64,000 nt of DNA from Tethya wilhelma. Taxonomy: Eukaryota > Porifera > Demospongiae > Tethyida > Tethyidae. The notes below the pieces were generated by a model. That model did not search any database. It was not told the DNA's origin and saw only the letters and a list, made by a program, of their open reading frames with translations. Made by a program: the position numbers and the translations under genes. Every line of letters starts with the position of its first letter. Position 1 is the stretch's first letter. Shown piece by piece: positions 1-11,771 of the stretch. The stretch is taken from assembly GCA_964030475.1 (NCBI GenBank), contig CAXIPT010000003.1, forward strand, positions 92,365 through 156,364, read 5' to 3'.

Positions 1-20
1 CAAACCGGGTTATGGGTTAC

Positions 21-733
21 CTTCCTCCTGATGGTCTCCTCCTGGTGCCTCCTCTGAGAGGCCCTTTCCTGCCTCTGCCACTCCATGGCTGTCTGGTCAT
101 CAGGGGCCTCCCCAGCCTCCAGTCTGGAGTAGGCCTGCTCCAGATGGACCTCTCTCTCTCTCACCTCCTCACCAAGATGGTGGCACGACGCCTGGATCGA
201 TACAACAGAGGGAGGATAGGATGGTAGTAGCAATAATAGAATGCAGAGTGAAATAAAACAGCAAAACTATATATGACAGCTAAGAGGTGTTATAGCAAGA
301 TAACAAAAGTTCACTCTGTGAAAGAAAGGTCTCAGCTCAGAGGTGGTAGTAGCAATAGTAGAAATATTAGAATGAAAAGTGAAATAAAACAGCCAAATAA
401 TGACAGGGGGTGTTACGGGAGGATAACAAAATTCACTCTGTGAAAGAGAGGTCCCAGCTGACAACAGACAGGTGGTGCATGTGATCAAACTATCATTACT
501 TTACATTGAGGTCACATGACTGAATGAAATTAACAGATTTGCAAGCTCAGCAAAACACCACAGTATCTTATCAGAGAAGGTACGACACGCGAGTGTCAAT
601 TCAAAGCTTTTGCTGACTCAGCATGGTAGGTGCACGTGATCAAATCCAATAGCGCACTACGTATAGTGGTCACGTGATTGGAATGTACTTATTGACAATT
701 GACACTCTCTTGTCGTACCTCCTGATACACTGT

Positions 734-768
<35 letters not shown>

Positions 769-3134
769 GTTACCATGGAAACCCCCTACCCACCTCACCT
801 GGACCATGGCCATCTCCGATATGAGGGCCATCATCTTCCTGGTGGTGTCTTTGATCTTGGACTGGTACTGGTTCACTCTCTTGGCCACCTCCAGGGTGGA
901 CAGCTTCTGAGCTTCGACCTTTTGCTGTGCTCTGTCACTGAGCTTAGAGACCTGCTCATAGAGAAGATCTTTCTCCAGCAACTGATGCTCACCCTCTCCC
1001 AGTCTAGTCTGGAGGGTGTGTGTGTGTGTGTGCATAAGGTAAGTTTGATACATTAACTTTGATATTTGTCAAAGATTCTTTTCTAAACTGAATGAACACC
1101 ATTAATTATAGGGACCCACTCTTTTCATAGCCCAAATGAAATCAAGAAGCTATGTATGCTACACATATATACACATACACAGGGGGGGGGGGATCCTTTT
1201 ATATAGACACACACTGTAGCATTGTACTACCAATGCCTCTATCTTGGCTGCCAGTGTGTGTGTGTGGATATTTTTACAGAACTAGTGAGACCAACTATTC
1301 CTTTGTGAAGTGGAGAAAACAACTAGTCCACAAAATTACCACCAAAAGTTATGGTTGATGGTGTACATTAGTATCTCTGTAAATGTCAAGATGAAGTGAG
1401 AAATGAAACACTTCAGCTGCTGAACCCACCATCAGGAAGCTAGCTATACCTCCTTCACACTTACCTCCAATGCCTCTATCTTGGCAGCCAGTTCATTACG
1501 AGAGGGGTCTCCCCCTGGTAGTAGCCTCACTCTGGAGGGGTCGCTGGCGTCCTCCACTGTTCTCTCTATCTCCCTCATCTCTCTCTCTGTCTCCTTCAGT
1601 TCGATCTGAGCATTGACCAGTTCTTGCTCCAGCCTCTCCTTCTCTGGGAGGAGCTTACGATTCACTAGGACATCATTACCAAGACGAGACAACTAGAGAG
1701 AGAGTGTGTGTGTGTGTGTGTGGCATTTAAGGTTACTTTAATATGAGAAAGATTTTAATTTAATAAGACTAAAAAGAGAGAGATACTAATACGAACTTTA
1801 AAAGAAATAAAAACGAGAAAGAGATTTTAATAGGAACCTTCAAAGGAGAAAAGAGAGATTTTAATAGAAACCTTCAAAAGAGAAAAGAGATTTCAAAGAG
1901 AAAACAGAGATTTTAATAGGAACCTTCAAAAAACAAAAGAGAGATTTTAATAGGAACCTTCAAAAGAGAGATTTTAATAGGAACCTTCAAAAGAGACAGA
2001 AAGAGATTTTAATAGGAACCTTTCTAAAGAGAAAAGAGAGATTTTAATAGGAACCTTCAAAAGTGAAAAGAGAGATTTTAATAGGAACCTTCAAAAGAGA
2101 GATTTTAATAGGAACCTTCAAAAGAGACAGAAAGAGATTTTAATAGGAACCTTCAAAAGAGACAGAGAGAGATTTTAATAGGAACCTTTCTAAAGAGAAA
2201 AGAGAGATTTTAATAGGAACCTTCAAAAGAGAAAAGAGAGATTTTAATAGGAGCCTTCAAAAGTGAAAAGAGAGATTTTAATAGGAACCTTCAAAAGAGA
2301 GATTTTAATAGGAACCTTCAAAAGAGAAAAGAGAGATTTTAATAGAAACTTTCAAAGGAGATTCTAATAGGAACCTTCAAAAGAGAAAAAAAGAGAGAGA
2401 GATTTTAATATAGATTTTAGTAGGAACCTTTAAAGAGATAAAAAAAGATTAAAGATTTTACTAAATTCCATCTGGTTTGAGAATGCCGCCAGAAGTGAAA
2501 TAATAAGATTCATACAATATGGGACAAAATAGCTAACTTTTGACTGGTAAGGTGTAGGAAGCTGGAAAAGCAATCAAAAGAAAGGGGAGAGCGAACGCTT
2601 TTCAATGGTGCTTGAAATTTTGAAATTGGTCGCATATTTAGAAAGTTATTCTTTCTATCGGCATTCTCAACCCAGATGGACTTTAGTACCACTATCTCAC
2701 CTCGAGCCTCATGACCCTCAGCTCCTCCTCCCTGTCATTGAGCTCCATGTTGGCCCGCCTCAGGAGGGACTCCTGGATGTTCTCTCTCTCGTAGAACACA
2801 CACACCTCCTCGTTGCGCTCTATCAGCTGGAGACCAAGATCATTGCGCTCCTGAACTGATTGCTCATAACGACGACGGAGCTAGTGTGTGAGTGGGAGGG
2901 GCCACAGTGAGGGTGTGAGGTGTGTGTGTGTGTGTGTGTGTGTGTGTCTCAACCTTGTTCAGCTGTTGTTCAGTGGTGTTGATTTGCTGAGTCAGCTTGT
3001 GTATCTCTTCTCTCTTTCCCTCCAGTTCAAAGGTCAACTCCATGAGGTCGTGTTTCAGTTTAGACAGTTCTGTTCTCTGAGAGTCTCTCTCCAGCAACTT
3101 AGCAGTGTGGACCAGGGAGCACTTCTGGAGGATT
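21..3134 (-). CDS. CCDC146: CCDC146, middle exons (internal fragment)
   Basis: Coiled-coil protein of centrioles and flagellar axonemes in vertebrates. Exons in reading order: 3134-2954, about 2881-2701, 1692-1465, about 1012-799 and 191-21; each is flanked by AG and GT on the minus strand. The peptide is heptad-rich and charged. The block with LLEKDLLYEQVSKLSDR and KMMALISEMAMVQ matches what I recall of vertebrate CCDC146 closely, and the last exon (AYSRLEAGEAP, EMEWQ-like acidic helix) corresponds to the segment just before the conserved C-terminus. The start of the protein is on the opposite strand at 24887-30375 and the last exon is at 11400-11603, so the gene is broken by assembly or rearrangement. 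The intron 1738-2460 is filled by a minisatellite. Identity is strong; completeness of the exon set is less sure. Confidence 0.8.
1738..2445. repeat. Minisatellite in CCDC146 intron
   Basis: About twenty imperfect copies of a 22-38 base unit built on GAGATTTTAATAGGAACCTT followed by CAAAAGAGA and variable purines. Units differ by small purine indels, as expected from replication slippage. It lies wholly within the intron between exons 2701 and 1692. Confidence 0.9.
2466..2693. mobile_element. Short inverted-repeat element, family M2
   Basis: Begins near CCATCTGGTTTGAGAATGCC and ends near GGCATTCTCAACCCAGATGG, imperfect terminal inverted repeats. Related copies lie at about 15845-16345 (interrupted by another element), 28752-28985 and 49880-50106. 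No coding capacity; MITE-like. Confidence 0.75.
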
Positions 3135-3143
3135 CTAGGGAGG

Positions 3144-3211
<68 letters not shown>

Positions 3212-3383
3212 AACTGTATAACTGTTTCCAGAATAAATTCTGCCATTGGAGAAAAGCAATTTTAGCTGCTGTTTACCGCTTCCTTCTAGAAGCATCTGTG
3301 TGTAGTGAGAACCTGCTCCTGTTTACATAAGACAATCCATCGCTCCACCCCATGTGTGTCTACTGCTAGCATTCACTGTACAC

Positions 3384-3671
3384 ATAATTCCTTACATACA
3401 TTTTTATATGTCCACATATGGAAACTAATGATAGAGCGATTCGAATGGTTGCACATTTACAGTGGCCCTGAAGGTTCAAACTGATTTTGCTAACTGATTT
3501 TGTAAGCTATTTTTGACCCCTTCTAAGGGATTTCGATTTTCATTTAAGCTATTTTCATCTAAGTGATTTTCTTCCAAGTCTAAGGCTAGGGCTAGGCATT
3601 AGGGGCTAGGAAATAGAGGCTAGGGCTAGGCATTATAGGGGCTACGGCTAGGCGTTATAGGGGCTAGGAAA
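3384..3671. repeat. Dispersed repeat plus arm of CTAGGG-rich element at contig end
   Basis: 3384-3465 is a reverse-orientation copy of a repeat found in the CCDC146 introns near 31063, 31745, 32745 and 33965. From about 3470 the sequence matches the left arm seen at 34981 and, in reverse complement, the right arm at 35525-35615, followed by GGGCTAGG-type minisatellite up to the join at 3672. Confidence 0.7.
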
Positions 3672-3677
3672 NTCTAG

Positions 3678-6600
3678 CCTGAAGTCCCGGAGTCACGACC
3701 AAGAGTCTACAGTAATCTTCCAGGATTTCCAACAGTAAGTCACATGACAATCACATGACTGAATTGCAACTTAACCAAGTTGCAAAAGCTTTTTGTTATC
3801 TTCAAAAGTTCCCTAATCCCCTCTTTATTGCCGACTGCCCCTGTAATCAGTACCTAATTATCTCCCCCTCTAGGAAGTGGAGGTCTATGATAATGGTCCT
3901 CCTGTCCCTCGGCTTGAGAACCCCTACGACACCATGGCAGTGGAGAACAGCCACGCCCCCAGGATCCAGCCGATGGTGTTCACTCAGGGAGGGGATTACT
4001 CCAACCCCGAGGGCGAAGGAGTCACTGGTGAGGAATTACAATAGATGATGTAATGATGATGTAATGGTGGGAGAGTTAAACAATCCATGCAGCTAGTTAG
4101 TTAGTAGGAAAGTTTTGTAGACAATAACTTTTTGTTGTTTCCACAGACCATGATTCAATGACTTTGTGTTAGGTGTAAAGTTGTCACACAGTCTATCATA
4201 GCCCATCTGTGAAACTTTACATCTGCAAAACTTATCCTCACCTCCTGTACTTATACTTTTCATACTCTTATAATCCCTGAGTGGCCTCTCCTGTAACTAT
4301 CACTAACTTGTGGGTCCTCAAATTGGCATATTTTTAGCATCAACTATGTGTACATAATTTTGAAAAGCTGTGTGTCCATTAAAAAGCTGTTTAGCTGAAG
4401 ATGTTTGAAATAGTTCGCTAATGAGTTAATTGACGGGAGTCAGGTCATACCTGCTTTTATCTCTCCTTGCATAATAATTTCAGCGTGTGTCGTTAATTGT
4501 TCATTTCCTCAGGGATTGATGACGATTACGACGAAAGCAGTCGCTATGGCAACAGAAAGCTAATGTCCATCCGTCAGATCTCGTCCAATGACTCCGCCCA
4601 CCTCATAGACCTGACTCCACCCACTGTCCATCACGACTACTCCAACGTGGGACCAGATGGTGAGATCCTTGAACAACCAGGGACCAAACCAAGTGTCCCT
4701 CGTAAACCCAAGGTCCTAGCCAAGCCCACCCCTCAAGTCCCCTCTTCCAACGGAGCTAATAATGTGTACGACCTTCCTCCAGCAGTCGAAGAAGACCTCT
4801 ATGACAACAGACAGATGGAGAGGGTGCTGTCTGCTAGGGGAGGGGGTGTGGTCAGTAACGATCACAATATTGGAGCTACTTTATATGACGACCCACACAG
4901 TTTGGACACACCCACTTCAAAGAGTGTCACTTCTGCCACGCCCTCTGGTATGTACGATGATCCTAATGAGATAATGAGTCCACAAATGAAGGGGCACCCC
5001 CCTCCCATGGCCGTGTATGATAATCCTGCTGAAGTTGCCAACTCTTTAAAGAAAGTTCAAAAGCAATCGTCCAATCAGAAACCAGCCGAGAATGTTTATG
5101 ACGTTGCTGGTGATGTGGGCGGAGTTAAGAGTCAAGCCCCTCCCTCTCCTTTCTCTCCAAAATTCGATGACACCATTTACATGTCGAGGGGAAACCCCCA
5201 GTCATCAAGACCAGCAGTATCATTGTCATCAGGGGGTGGGGCCAGTGGATTGGAGAATATAGGTCAGTCAACAGTACTACCATATAGTGGGAAAGTTGTG
5301 CCTGGTTTAACTTTTGCATTTTTCATGAATCACCATCCATCCATCCATGAAAGTTTTTATCCGCAAATTTTTTCGTATAATGTATATATGTATGGGCTCA
5401 CAGCTCATCTGTGAAGAATTTTGATACCAAATAGCGGGAAAGTTTCACTGTCAAACTTTCACACACTCTCTAGTCAAACATTTTCATGGTTTAACTTTCA
5501 AGTTTAGGCGGTTGAACTGTGACTTTATTTTCAAGTTGTGCCATTTTTAAAGATCTGTACATTAGATGGTTTTAAGATGCGGTGTGTACAAAATGTGCTG
5601 TACTTGTTACAGAGTACAATGTGTAGACATCAATGCTGTCAGTTTCCTTTCAAACTGTCTCTTAGCCACAACACACACACACTCATCCTAGCGACTCCCT
5701 TTCAAGTTAGACCAGCTTGAATTCATTTTAAATTATTCTACCCACACCCTACCATATGACACATCACACACACCCTACCATATGACACATCACCCACACC
5801 CTAACCATAACTCCTTGCTCTCTGTCCCTTGTACCCTCTCACTCCATTTCTTCAGCTTCTGTCCGTGATTCTCTCCCTGATGTGTTGGCTCCGTTGCCAC
5901 AGCAACGCTATTTCCACGGACCCATCAGTCGTGTTGAGGCAGAGGCTCTGCTGGTGAAGGACGGGGAGTTCCTCATACGAGAGTCGTCAAAGAAACCAGG
6001 CCAGTTTGTCCTCACGGGCATGGCAGGAGGCCAACCTCAGCACCTGCTGCTCATGGACAAGCAGGGCAGGGTGAGTGGAGGGGACGCATTGTGTATAGAT
6101 GTTCTCCACCTACATACTGTATGGCTCCAAATCTTTGTGGCAGGATATTTTCGTGAATTCCATTATATCATGAAAATTGTATATTGGCAATAAAATTTCA
6201 GAGATCGTGATTCACAAAAATTAGTTTAATACAGCAAAGATAGACTTTTCACGAACTGTTTGTGCCACGAAAATTTGGAGCTGCACAGCAATCATAGATA
6301 TGCAGAGCTTTGATAATGTTGTAACGTTACCAGGCTAATTATGTAGAGAAACATGTCATCTGTGGCAACAAACGCTTGTTAGAAAGTACCAAGAATCATA
6401 GCTGAGTTGTTTAGCTTATCCACCAATTACTTGATGAGTTACATTGCAATGATCAATTTTTCCAAAGACTATTATTGTTGAAATTATCTATAGACTGAAC
6501 TATGTTAATACAACTTGTAGAATGACCAATAACTTTATTCCAATTTATGTGTTCAGGTTAAGTCCAGAGACCATGAGTTTGAGAGCATTCCTCATCTTGT

Positions 6601-6688
6601 GGCCTATTTCACTGAGAGATGTACTCCGTTGGTGATTGGCAACTCTCAGGTCTACCTCAATCACCCTGTCATCAACGCCTATAATTGA
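3678..6688 (+). CDS. SHC: SHC-type adaptor, tyrosine-rich region and SH2 domain (5' part missing)
   Basis: Phosphotyrosine adaptor that links receptor tyrosine kinases to Grb2/Ras. Exons 3678-3734, 3874-4027, 4513-5262, 5856-6070 and 6557-6688 join in phase and encode 435 residues ending in TGA. The C-terminal SH2 domain starts at RYFHGPISRVEAEALL, contains the phosphotyrosine-binding Arg in FLIRESS and the SHC-like run GQFVLTGMAGGQPQHLLL, and ends VIGNSQVYLNHPV; domain order and spacing match SHC, whose SH2 is also at the C-terminus. The preceding 320 residues are low complexity with a dozen tyrosines, many in YDN/YSN/YDD contexts, equivalent to the CH1 linker. The expected N-terminal PTB domain is not in the window: the fragment begins at a contig join (3672), with a CTAG acceptor directly after it. 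Confidence 0.88.
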
Positions 6689-7595
6689 CACACACACACA
6701 CACACACACACACCCATTGATTTTAATACACCATTCACTTGTATATATCTTGTCTCTCAGTTCATGTGTGTATGTGTGCTACTGTCTTTGTAGAATTAAT
6801 GTATGTGTTGATGTGGCAGTTCTATTTATAGCACAGCATCCTATATACATAAATAATTTATTACATGTAAAGTAAACATGTCCATGGGCACACATGCAAG
6901 GCATGCATGCATGTTAAAAAATGTTACCTTTACCTTATTTGGACATGTATTGTCTTAGTGCGCAGCTGATGATTCTGCTTGAGCTGGTTTAGCTGGTTAT
7001 GCAACTGATGCATGCAGGCAGGATGTGCCAGCTTAGGCTAGATTTAGCTGATAAGACAATGCTCTTTTATCTTGGTGAAGTGATAGGTTGCATGCATGGT
7101 TGTTGATGTGGCTAGTTTGATAGAGTATATTAGCTAGCATGGCATTGTATTGGTAAACAGAATAATGGCCATTATGTAGCATATTACTATAATTACCTTA
7201 AGCTTGCAAAATAATGGTTATATCAACAGTATATGTTACTATATATAAACCAAAATTAAATGTGCATGGTATTGGTATTGTGGCAGATAACAAAAAAATG
7301 GGGGGAACAAAAATTAAAAATTAAAATAACATCGCATAGGATACTTAATACATGTATACAGATGTAGTGTTGAACAATAAATGATATGGATATATACAGC
7401 TGTCAGTATGTGAGTGTACAATAAAACACTAGTAGGAAGGTACAGGTGTGTGGTGATAGTCAAGCCAAGAACTGGAGGCTAAAATACAACTCAAAGAGAA
7501 CAACACTGGGTAGCAGCAGTTAGATGTGAGCATGTGAAGAGAGTGAGAGAGAGAGACAGAGAGAGGTGAGAGTGAAGCTGTATGTGAGTGGTGCT
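6689..7595. other. Intergenic, no gene seen
   Basis: 3' flank of SHC: a CA repeat at 6689-6713, an AT-rich stretch, and the 3' flank of the small minus-strand gene. No splice-flanked open frame or RNA fold was evident. Confidence 0.6.
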
Positions 7596-7777
7596 TCAAT
7601 TGAAGGTGCTAAGAGTGTCAAGGATTCTCTCAATAGTTCTATTGTCCAGTCTATTCAGTGACTGACATCTTCCCTGACTCTGACTCACTGTCAGTCCACT
7701 AGTAGCACTAGAGGGAGACATTGGAGTCTTAGCAGCAGCTGTATCACTAGCACTGTATGAGCGAGCACGACCTAGAA

Positions 7778-7859
<82 letters not shown>

Positions 7860-8033
7860 NTAAATAAAATAGTCTAGCACAAATCATTTGTTTCATCATA
7901 ATTTCTCACCTTCTTGTCTGAGGTGGTCAGGTACCACCAGTTGGTGCGTCTGTTTCTTGGTTCTGAACGGAGAGCGCGGGCACTCGGCTGTCCGGCAAGA
8001 CGTGTCAATGGCGTAGAACGGTACACTGCTCAT
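7596..8033 (-). CDS. Small protein of 99 residues, unrecognised
   Basis: Two exons: 8033-7910 (starts MSSVPFYAIDTSCRTAECPR) and 7771-7596 (ends RTIERILDTLSTFN and stop). The splice phases agree (1+2). The intron holds a (GA)n run of about 75 bases and the n at 7860, so the two exons sit on different contigs, but the phase match supports the join. No signal peptide or membrane segment; Ser/Thr-rich middle, Cys in the first exon. I do not recognise a family. Its ATG lies 365 bases past the stop of gene A, on the same strand. Confidence 0.6.
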
Positions 8034-8398
8034 CTTGTAAAACTTTGGTAGAGAGAGAAACCTTCAAGCTTTTGCTGCTCCTCGATTGCTCACTAGTACT
8101 AGCACACGAGTTGTTTATAACAGTTATAGGGATTCTATCATGACGTCATTCCTTATCGATTACGCCAAAATAAACAAAAGCAGTTAGTTGTAAAGGTCAG
8201 TTTCAGAACATGCTAGGCCTGTATGACGTACATACTGCTGCACACAAATATGACTGAACACAGGAAATATATAAGTCCACTGCAGCAGTGCTGCTCACTG
8301 TCCATGTTCTGTCAGTCCCAACAAAGTAACTTGAGTCACATCAAACTGTGAGTCCAGCAGTCCCCCCTCAGACGGTAGCTCCACTGGTGAGGTGGAAC

Positions 8399-11120
8399 CT
8401 AGGAGCTGGGTAAAGACAAGAGATAATAATGTGACCCCGAAAACAGCTATGAGCTTTTTCCACACACAATCAATATCTCTGGTATATGTATTACCTGGTC
8501 GGGTTCCCAGTCACTCTGTCCTTGATAATCTCCTTAGCAATGCCTGTCTGTCCAATCTTCTCCAGCTTGTCAGCCAATAGATTCCATGTTAGTTCTTTGA
8601 CATTGTCTTGTCTTCGTAGCCATGCCCTCACCATGTCTCCTAGACCCTTCATCTTATCAACAGCAAAGCTATGCCATCCATAAATGAAGCAATTCAGTCC
8701 CAGCTCTCCAGCAAGAAGGTCAAGCTGAGCTGGCTCCAATTTGTATAGGTAACACACAACTTCATTCCAATCACTGTCCTCTGAAATGACAACACAACAT
8801 GATGTAAGTTGGTATACAAAAAATATTAACTTTTCAGACACTCACTTATTTCCAAACCATCACCATGGTCTGCCGAATTCAAAGTGGACTTTGACTTCTG
8901 AAACAAATACATCACTTGCTCAATAAATTATAAATTGTGACAGCTCTGTCTCGAAGTTTGACTCACTTCAACTTGACCTCTGCTGTTACCATGGTTACAG
9001 GGTCTCACTGGAGCAGGAGTGAACTCTGAACTCTGAATAAAGACAGGCACGTACTTTTTGCTCACATGAGACCACCTCAGGCTGACAATGAGTGTATACA
9101 TATACACCTAATCACTCACATCATCAGCTGGAGGTCTCTTTCTAGAGGGTGTGGTATACATGTTGTCATGGCGACCATCAGCAGTTGACTCTGTATATAT
9201 ATGTGGAAAATAAAAATAACTCAAAATTGTATAATTTTTTTGCAAATAAGTTAACTAACCTGAGTCAGATCTGCGTGATTGAGACATTACGACTGATCCT
9301 GATCTCACTTCAACTTGATCTCCACTGTTACCATGGTTACAGCTTCTCTTTGAAGCTACAGTTAGTTGGACGTCCCTGTGTAGGAAGTAGCTATGAGCTA
9401 TGGCCATGCACAATCCATATCCATGCACCCTACCAGGTTGTTGGGTTGACTCTGTCTCTGATAATTTCCTCAGCGATGCCTGTCTGTCCAATCTTCTTCA
9501 GCTTGTCAGCCAGTAGATTCCATGTTAGTTCTTTAACATTGTCTTCTCTTCGTAGCCATGCTGTGACCATGTCATCAGGAAGGGTCTTCATTTTGTTCAG
9601 TTTGAACACATTCAATCCCAGCTCAGCTCCAAGTCTTATGGTTTGAGGAGCTTCCAATTTCTCCAAATAATGTACAATTTCAACCCAGTCAATTTCCTCT
9701 GCAAAGAAAAAATATATAATGTCTGTACATCAGATTATAAGACCTGGAACCAATAATTATTGTTAATATTATTTTTAAATACATGTGTTCTATATGATTT
9801 AAGTTTTTAATTCTTGCACATACACAAACCAACTCACTGATTTCCACACTATGATCACCACTGTGTCTTTTCGGGTCAGGAGTGACCTCTGAACCCTGGA
9901 ACAACAGAGTACATCAGTATAAATTAATCTACAGATGTCATCATGGAACTCACTTCAGGAGGATCTCTCTTTCTTGATGAATTTGTACTGTCCTCCTCCT
10001 TGTCATAGGTTTGTAATTCCTCATCTACAATAGGAAAATGAATAAATTCTCAGCATTGAATACACAAACAGAATGCATAATGCTTACTGACTAGCTGGTC
10101 CATTTCCTTTGCCAAGTCTCTATCAATGATTTTCACAGCTCTTATTAGTGCCCTCCAAGATGGACAAGGATCATTTTGTTGTGACCAGGTGTTCATCACT
10201 GCTTCAAGATGACCTTCCTCTTCACTAGCAGAGCTGTGACATTGGTTTAGAGTGGTCACCTTCAAACCAAGATGCTTCCCTAGTTCCCTCCACTTGTGAG
10301 CTACTGGCTGGAGCATTGCAATCAATTGAGGCATCATTGCTGACATCAGCAAATCAACCATATCATGATTCTTAGCCATATTCATGGCTGTGTGTCCATC
10401 TTCAGATTTTAAATCAACTTGGGCACCATGGTTTAGTAAGAGTTGGGCTATTTCTAAACGTCTATTGTAACTAGCCAACATCAATGCATTCCGCATTCCA
10501 GTACTATCCTGTAAGTCAATCTGAGCACCATGTTGTAACAATAATTCAACTGTTGACTTGTGTCCTTTGACACTTGCCATCATTAATGGACTCCACCATC
10601 TATCCATTAAACTGTTCACATTGACTCCTCTGTTGATAAGAGATAAGACTAAAGAATCATCTCCACTCCCACAAGCTTCAACCAACTGTTTCTCCCTTGA
10701 TCTATATAGACTGGAAGAGATGAACACACACAATAATTAATTCAATCAAGTTGTTGTGTCATGAAGTAAATTCTTGTGCATGTGCAAGACAATCACGAAT
10801 AGTTGGTAGATACAATTTTTCAATATCGATCATGCATATATTGATAAAGACATCGATATTGAAAAATTGTATATACCAACTATTCGTGATTGTTTATAAA
10901 CATACCTATTGATCATCACATACCCAGAGGATCGACGAACAATGGGCATATTATCATAGGGGTGGGGACTATTAGGATACAGTGGTGGGTGGCCAGGAGT
11001 GGGTGTGGCTCCATGGTGTGTCCTGGTGACTGGGGGACCACTACCAGTTGAGGGGTTGGCAGGGAGAGGGAGAGGGAGGGGGCTATCATAGGAGCTACTA
11101 GAACCATCATCTCTCTCCAT
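8399..11120 (-). CDS. Gene A: ankyrin protein with three death domains, no GTPase
   Basis: Exons 11120-10906, 10710-10088, 10024-9954, 9895-9838, 9698-9434, 9375-9260, 9190-9120, 9032-8967, 8897-8846, 8780-8495 and 8405-8399 all join in phase: 609 residues. Order: Ser/Pro/His-rich leader (1-71), four ankyrin repeats (about 75-200), death domain 1 (about 205-280, from HKWRELGKHLGL), acidic linker, death domain 2 (about 325-410) and death domain 3 (about 513-607, GLGDMVRAWLRRQDNV and TWNLLADKL). Death-fold helices, a central W and the LADKLxxIGQTGIAxEI ending are clear. The three-exon set that carries each C-terminal death domain is duplicated. Paralogs B, C and D carry a Roc-like GTPase where A has only a short fused exon. 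Function inferred: adaptor or decoy in a death-domain signalling pathway, cytoplasmic. Confidence 0.82.
10791..10892. repeat. Near-perfect inverted repeat in gene A intron
   Basis: Arms 10791-10831 and 10852-10892 are almost exact reverse complements, both built on CACGAATAGTTGG and CAATTTTTCAATATCGAT, around a 20-base loop. It lies in the first coding intron of gene A, too small to code; a hairpin or short foldback element. Confidence 0.8.
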
Positions 11121-11216
11121 ATCTGATATCTGTATAGTACAATGTACCTTATCAATCATTACACACTAGCTATAGACTGAAAATACAGATTATCATTATA
11201 ATTTAACATTTTCTTA

Positions 11217-11300
11217 CCCAATTTAATCATAGATTGATCTGATGCAATTTCCCATACCGCGCAGGACAAATCTATATGACGTCATACTGAGGGATTTCCC
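11217..11300 (-). promoter_or_regulatory. Gene A promoter: kappaB site, CRE and 5' UTR donor
   Basis: GGGATTTCCC at 11291-11300 fits the NF-kappaB consensus GGGRNWYYCC exactly. The palindrome TGACGTCA (CRE/ATF site) is at 11278-11285. On the minus strand a GTAAGA donor follows at 11217-11212 and an acceptor lies just before the ATG at 11120, giving a 5' UTR intron. The same arrangement is seen at genes B, C and D. The site matches are seen; their use is inferred. Confidence 0.55.
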
Positions 11301-11399
11301 CTAAATCATTAACTGAACATTGAATATATTAACTCATTAAACATGACAGTCACATCTATATAATTATTATTATTATTGTTGTTGTTGTTGTTGCTGTTG

Positions 11400-11603
11400 T
11401 TATATGTCAATTGGTTTTGGTTGTGGTTTTCTAATGTGTCTGATGTTGGCTCCTGGCTGGGATGGCTTGAAGGGGGCATGGCACCCATAGGGCTTGGGAA
11501 TAGGGAGATCCCCTTCTCCTGAGGGCATGTAGGCATTGGGGCGTGGCTCTGCTGTGGACACACCCCCTCCTGGGAGAACATGAGACTCCTCCTCTTCCGC
11601 TAG
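11400..11603 (-). CDS. CCDC146: CCDC146, last exon
   Basis: One exon after a CACAG acceptor, ending in TAA. The encoded C-terminus contains [20 protein letters not shown] and [16 protein letters not shown], very close to the conserved end of vertebrate CCDC146 as I recall it. Phase 0 at the acceptor agrees with the phase-0 donor at 20 of the exon 191-21. It lies between gene A and the coiled-coil gene, away from the other CCDC146 pieces, on contig 7861-14112. A decayed copy of part of this exon is present at 62190-62237. Confidence 0.85.
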   Translation of the reverse strand, partial: LAEEEESHVLPGGGVSTAEPRPNAYMPSGEGDLPIPKPYGCHAPFKPSQPGANIRHIRKPQPKPIDI

Positions 11604-11771
11604 CTGTGAGGGTGTGTGCATGTGAGGGTGAGGCAAACATTTTTGGCCATTATTGTCATTATTGTTATTGTGAATAAGATTTACAACAACATGAAAGATT
11701 ATGTTCTAGATAGAGCTCTTGCAATTGACGTCATCAAAACCGGAAGCATTTTGAAGTGATACTAGAAATGG

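Noticed and set aside
670..780. Open frames rich in THTHTH, SLSLSL or RERERE
   Set aside because: They are translations of (CA)n, (CT)n and (GA)n microsatellites, here and throughout the window.
1738..2445. CRISPR-like array
   Set aside because: No unique spacers between constant repeats, and the genome is clearly eukaryotic; it is a minisatellite.
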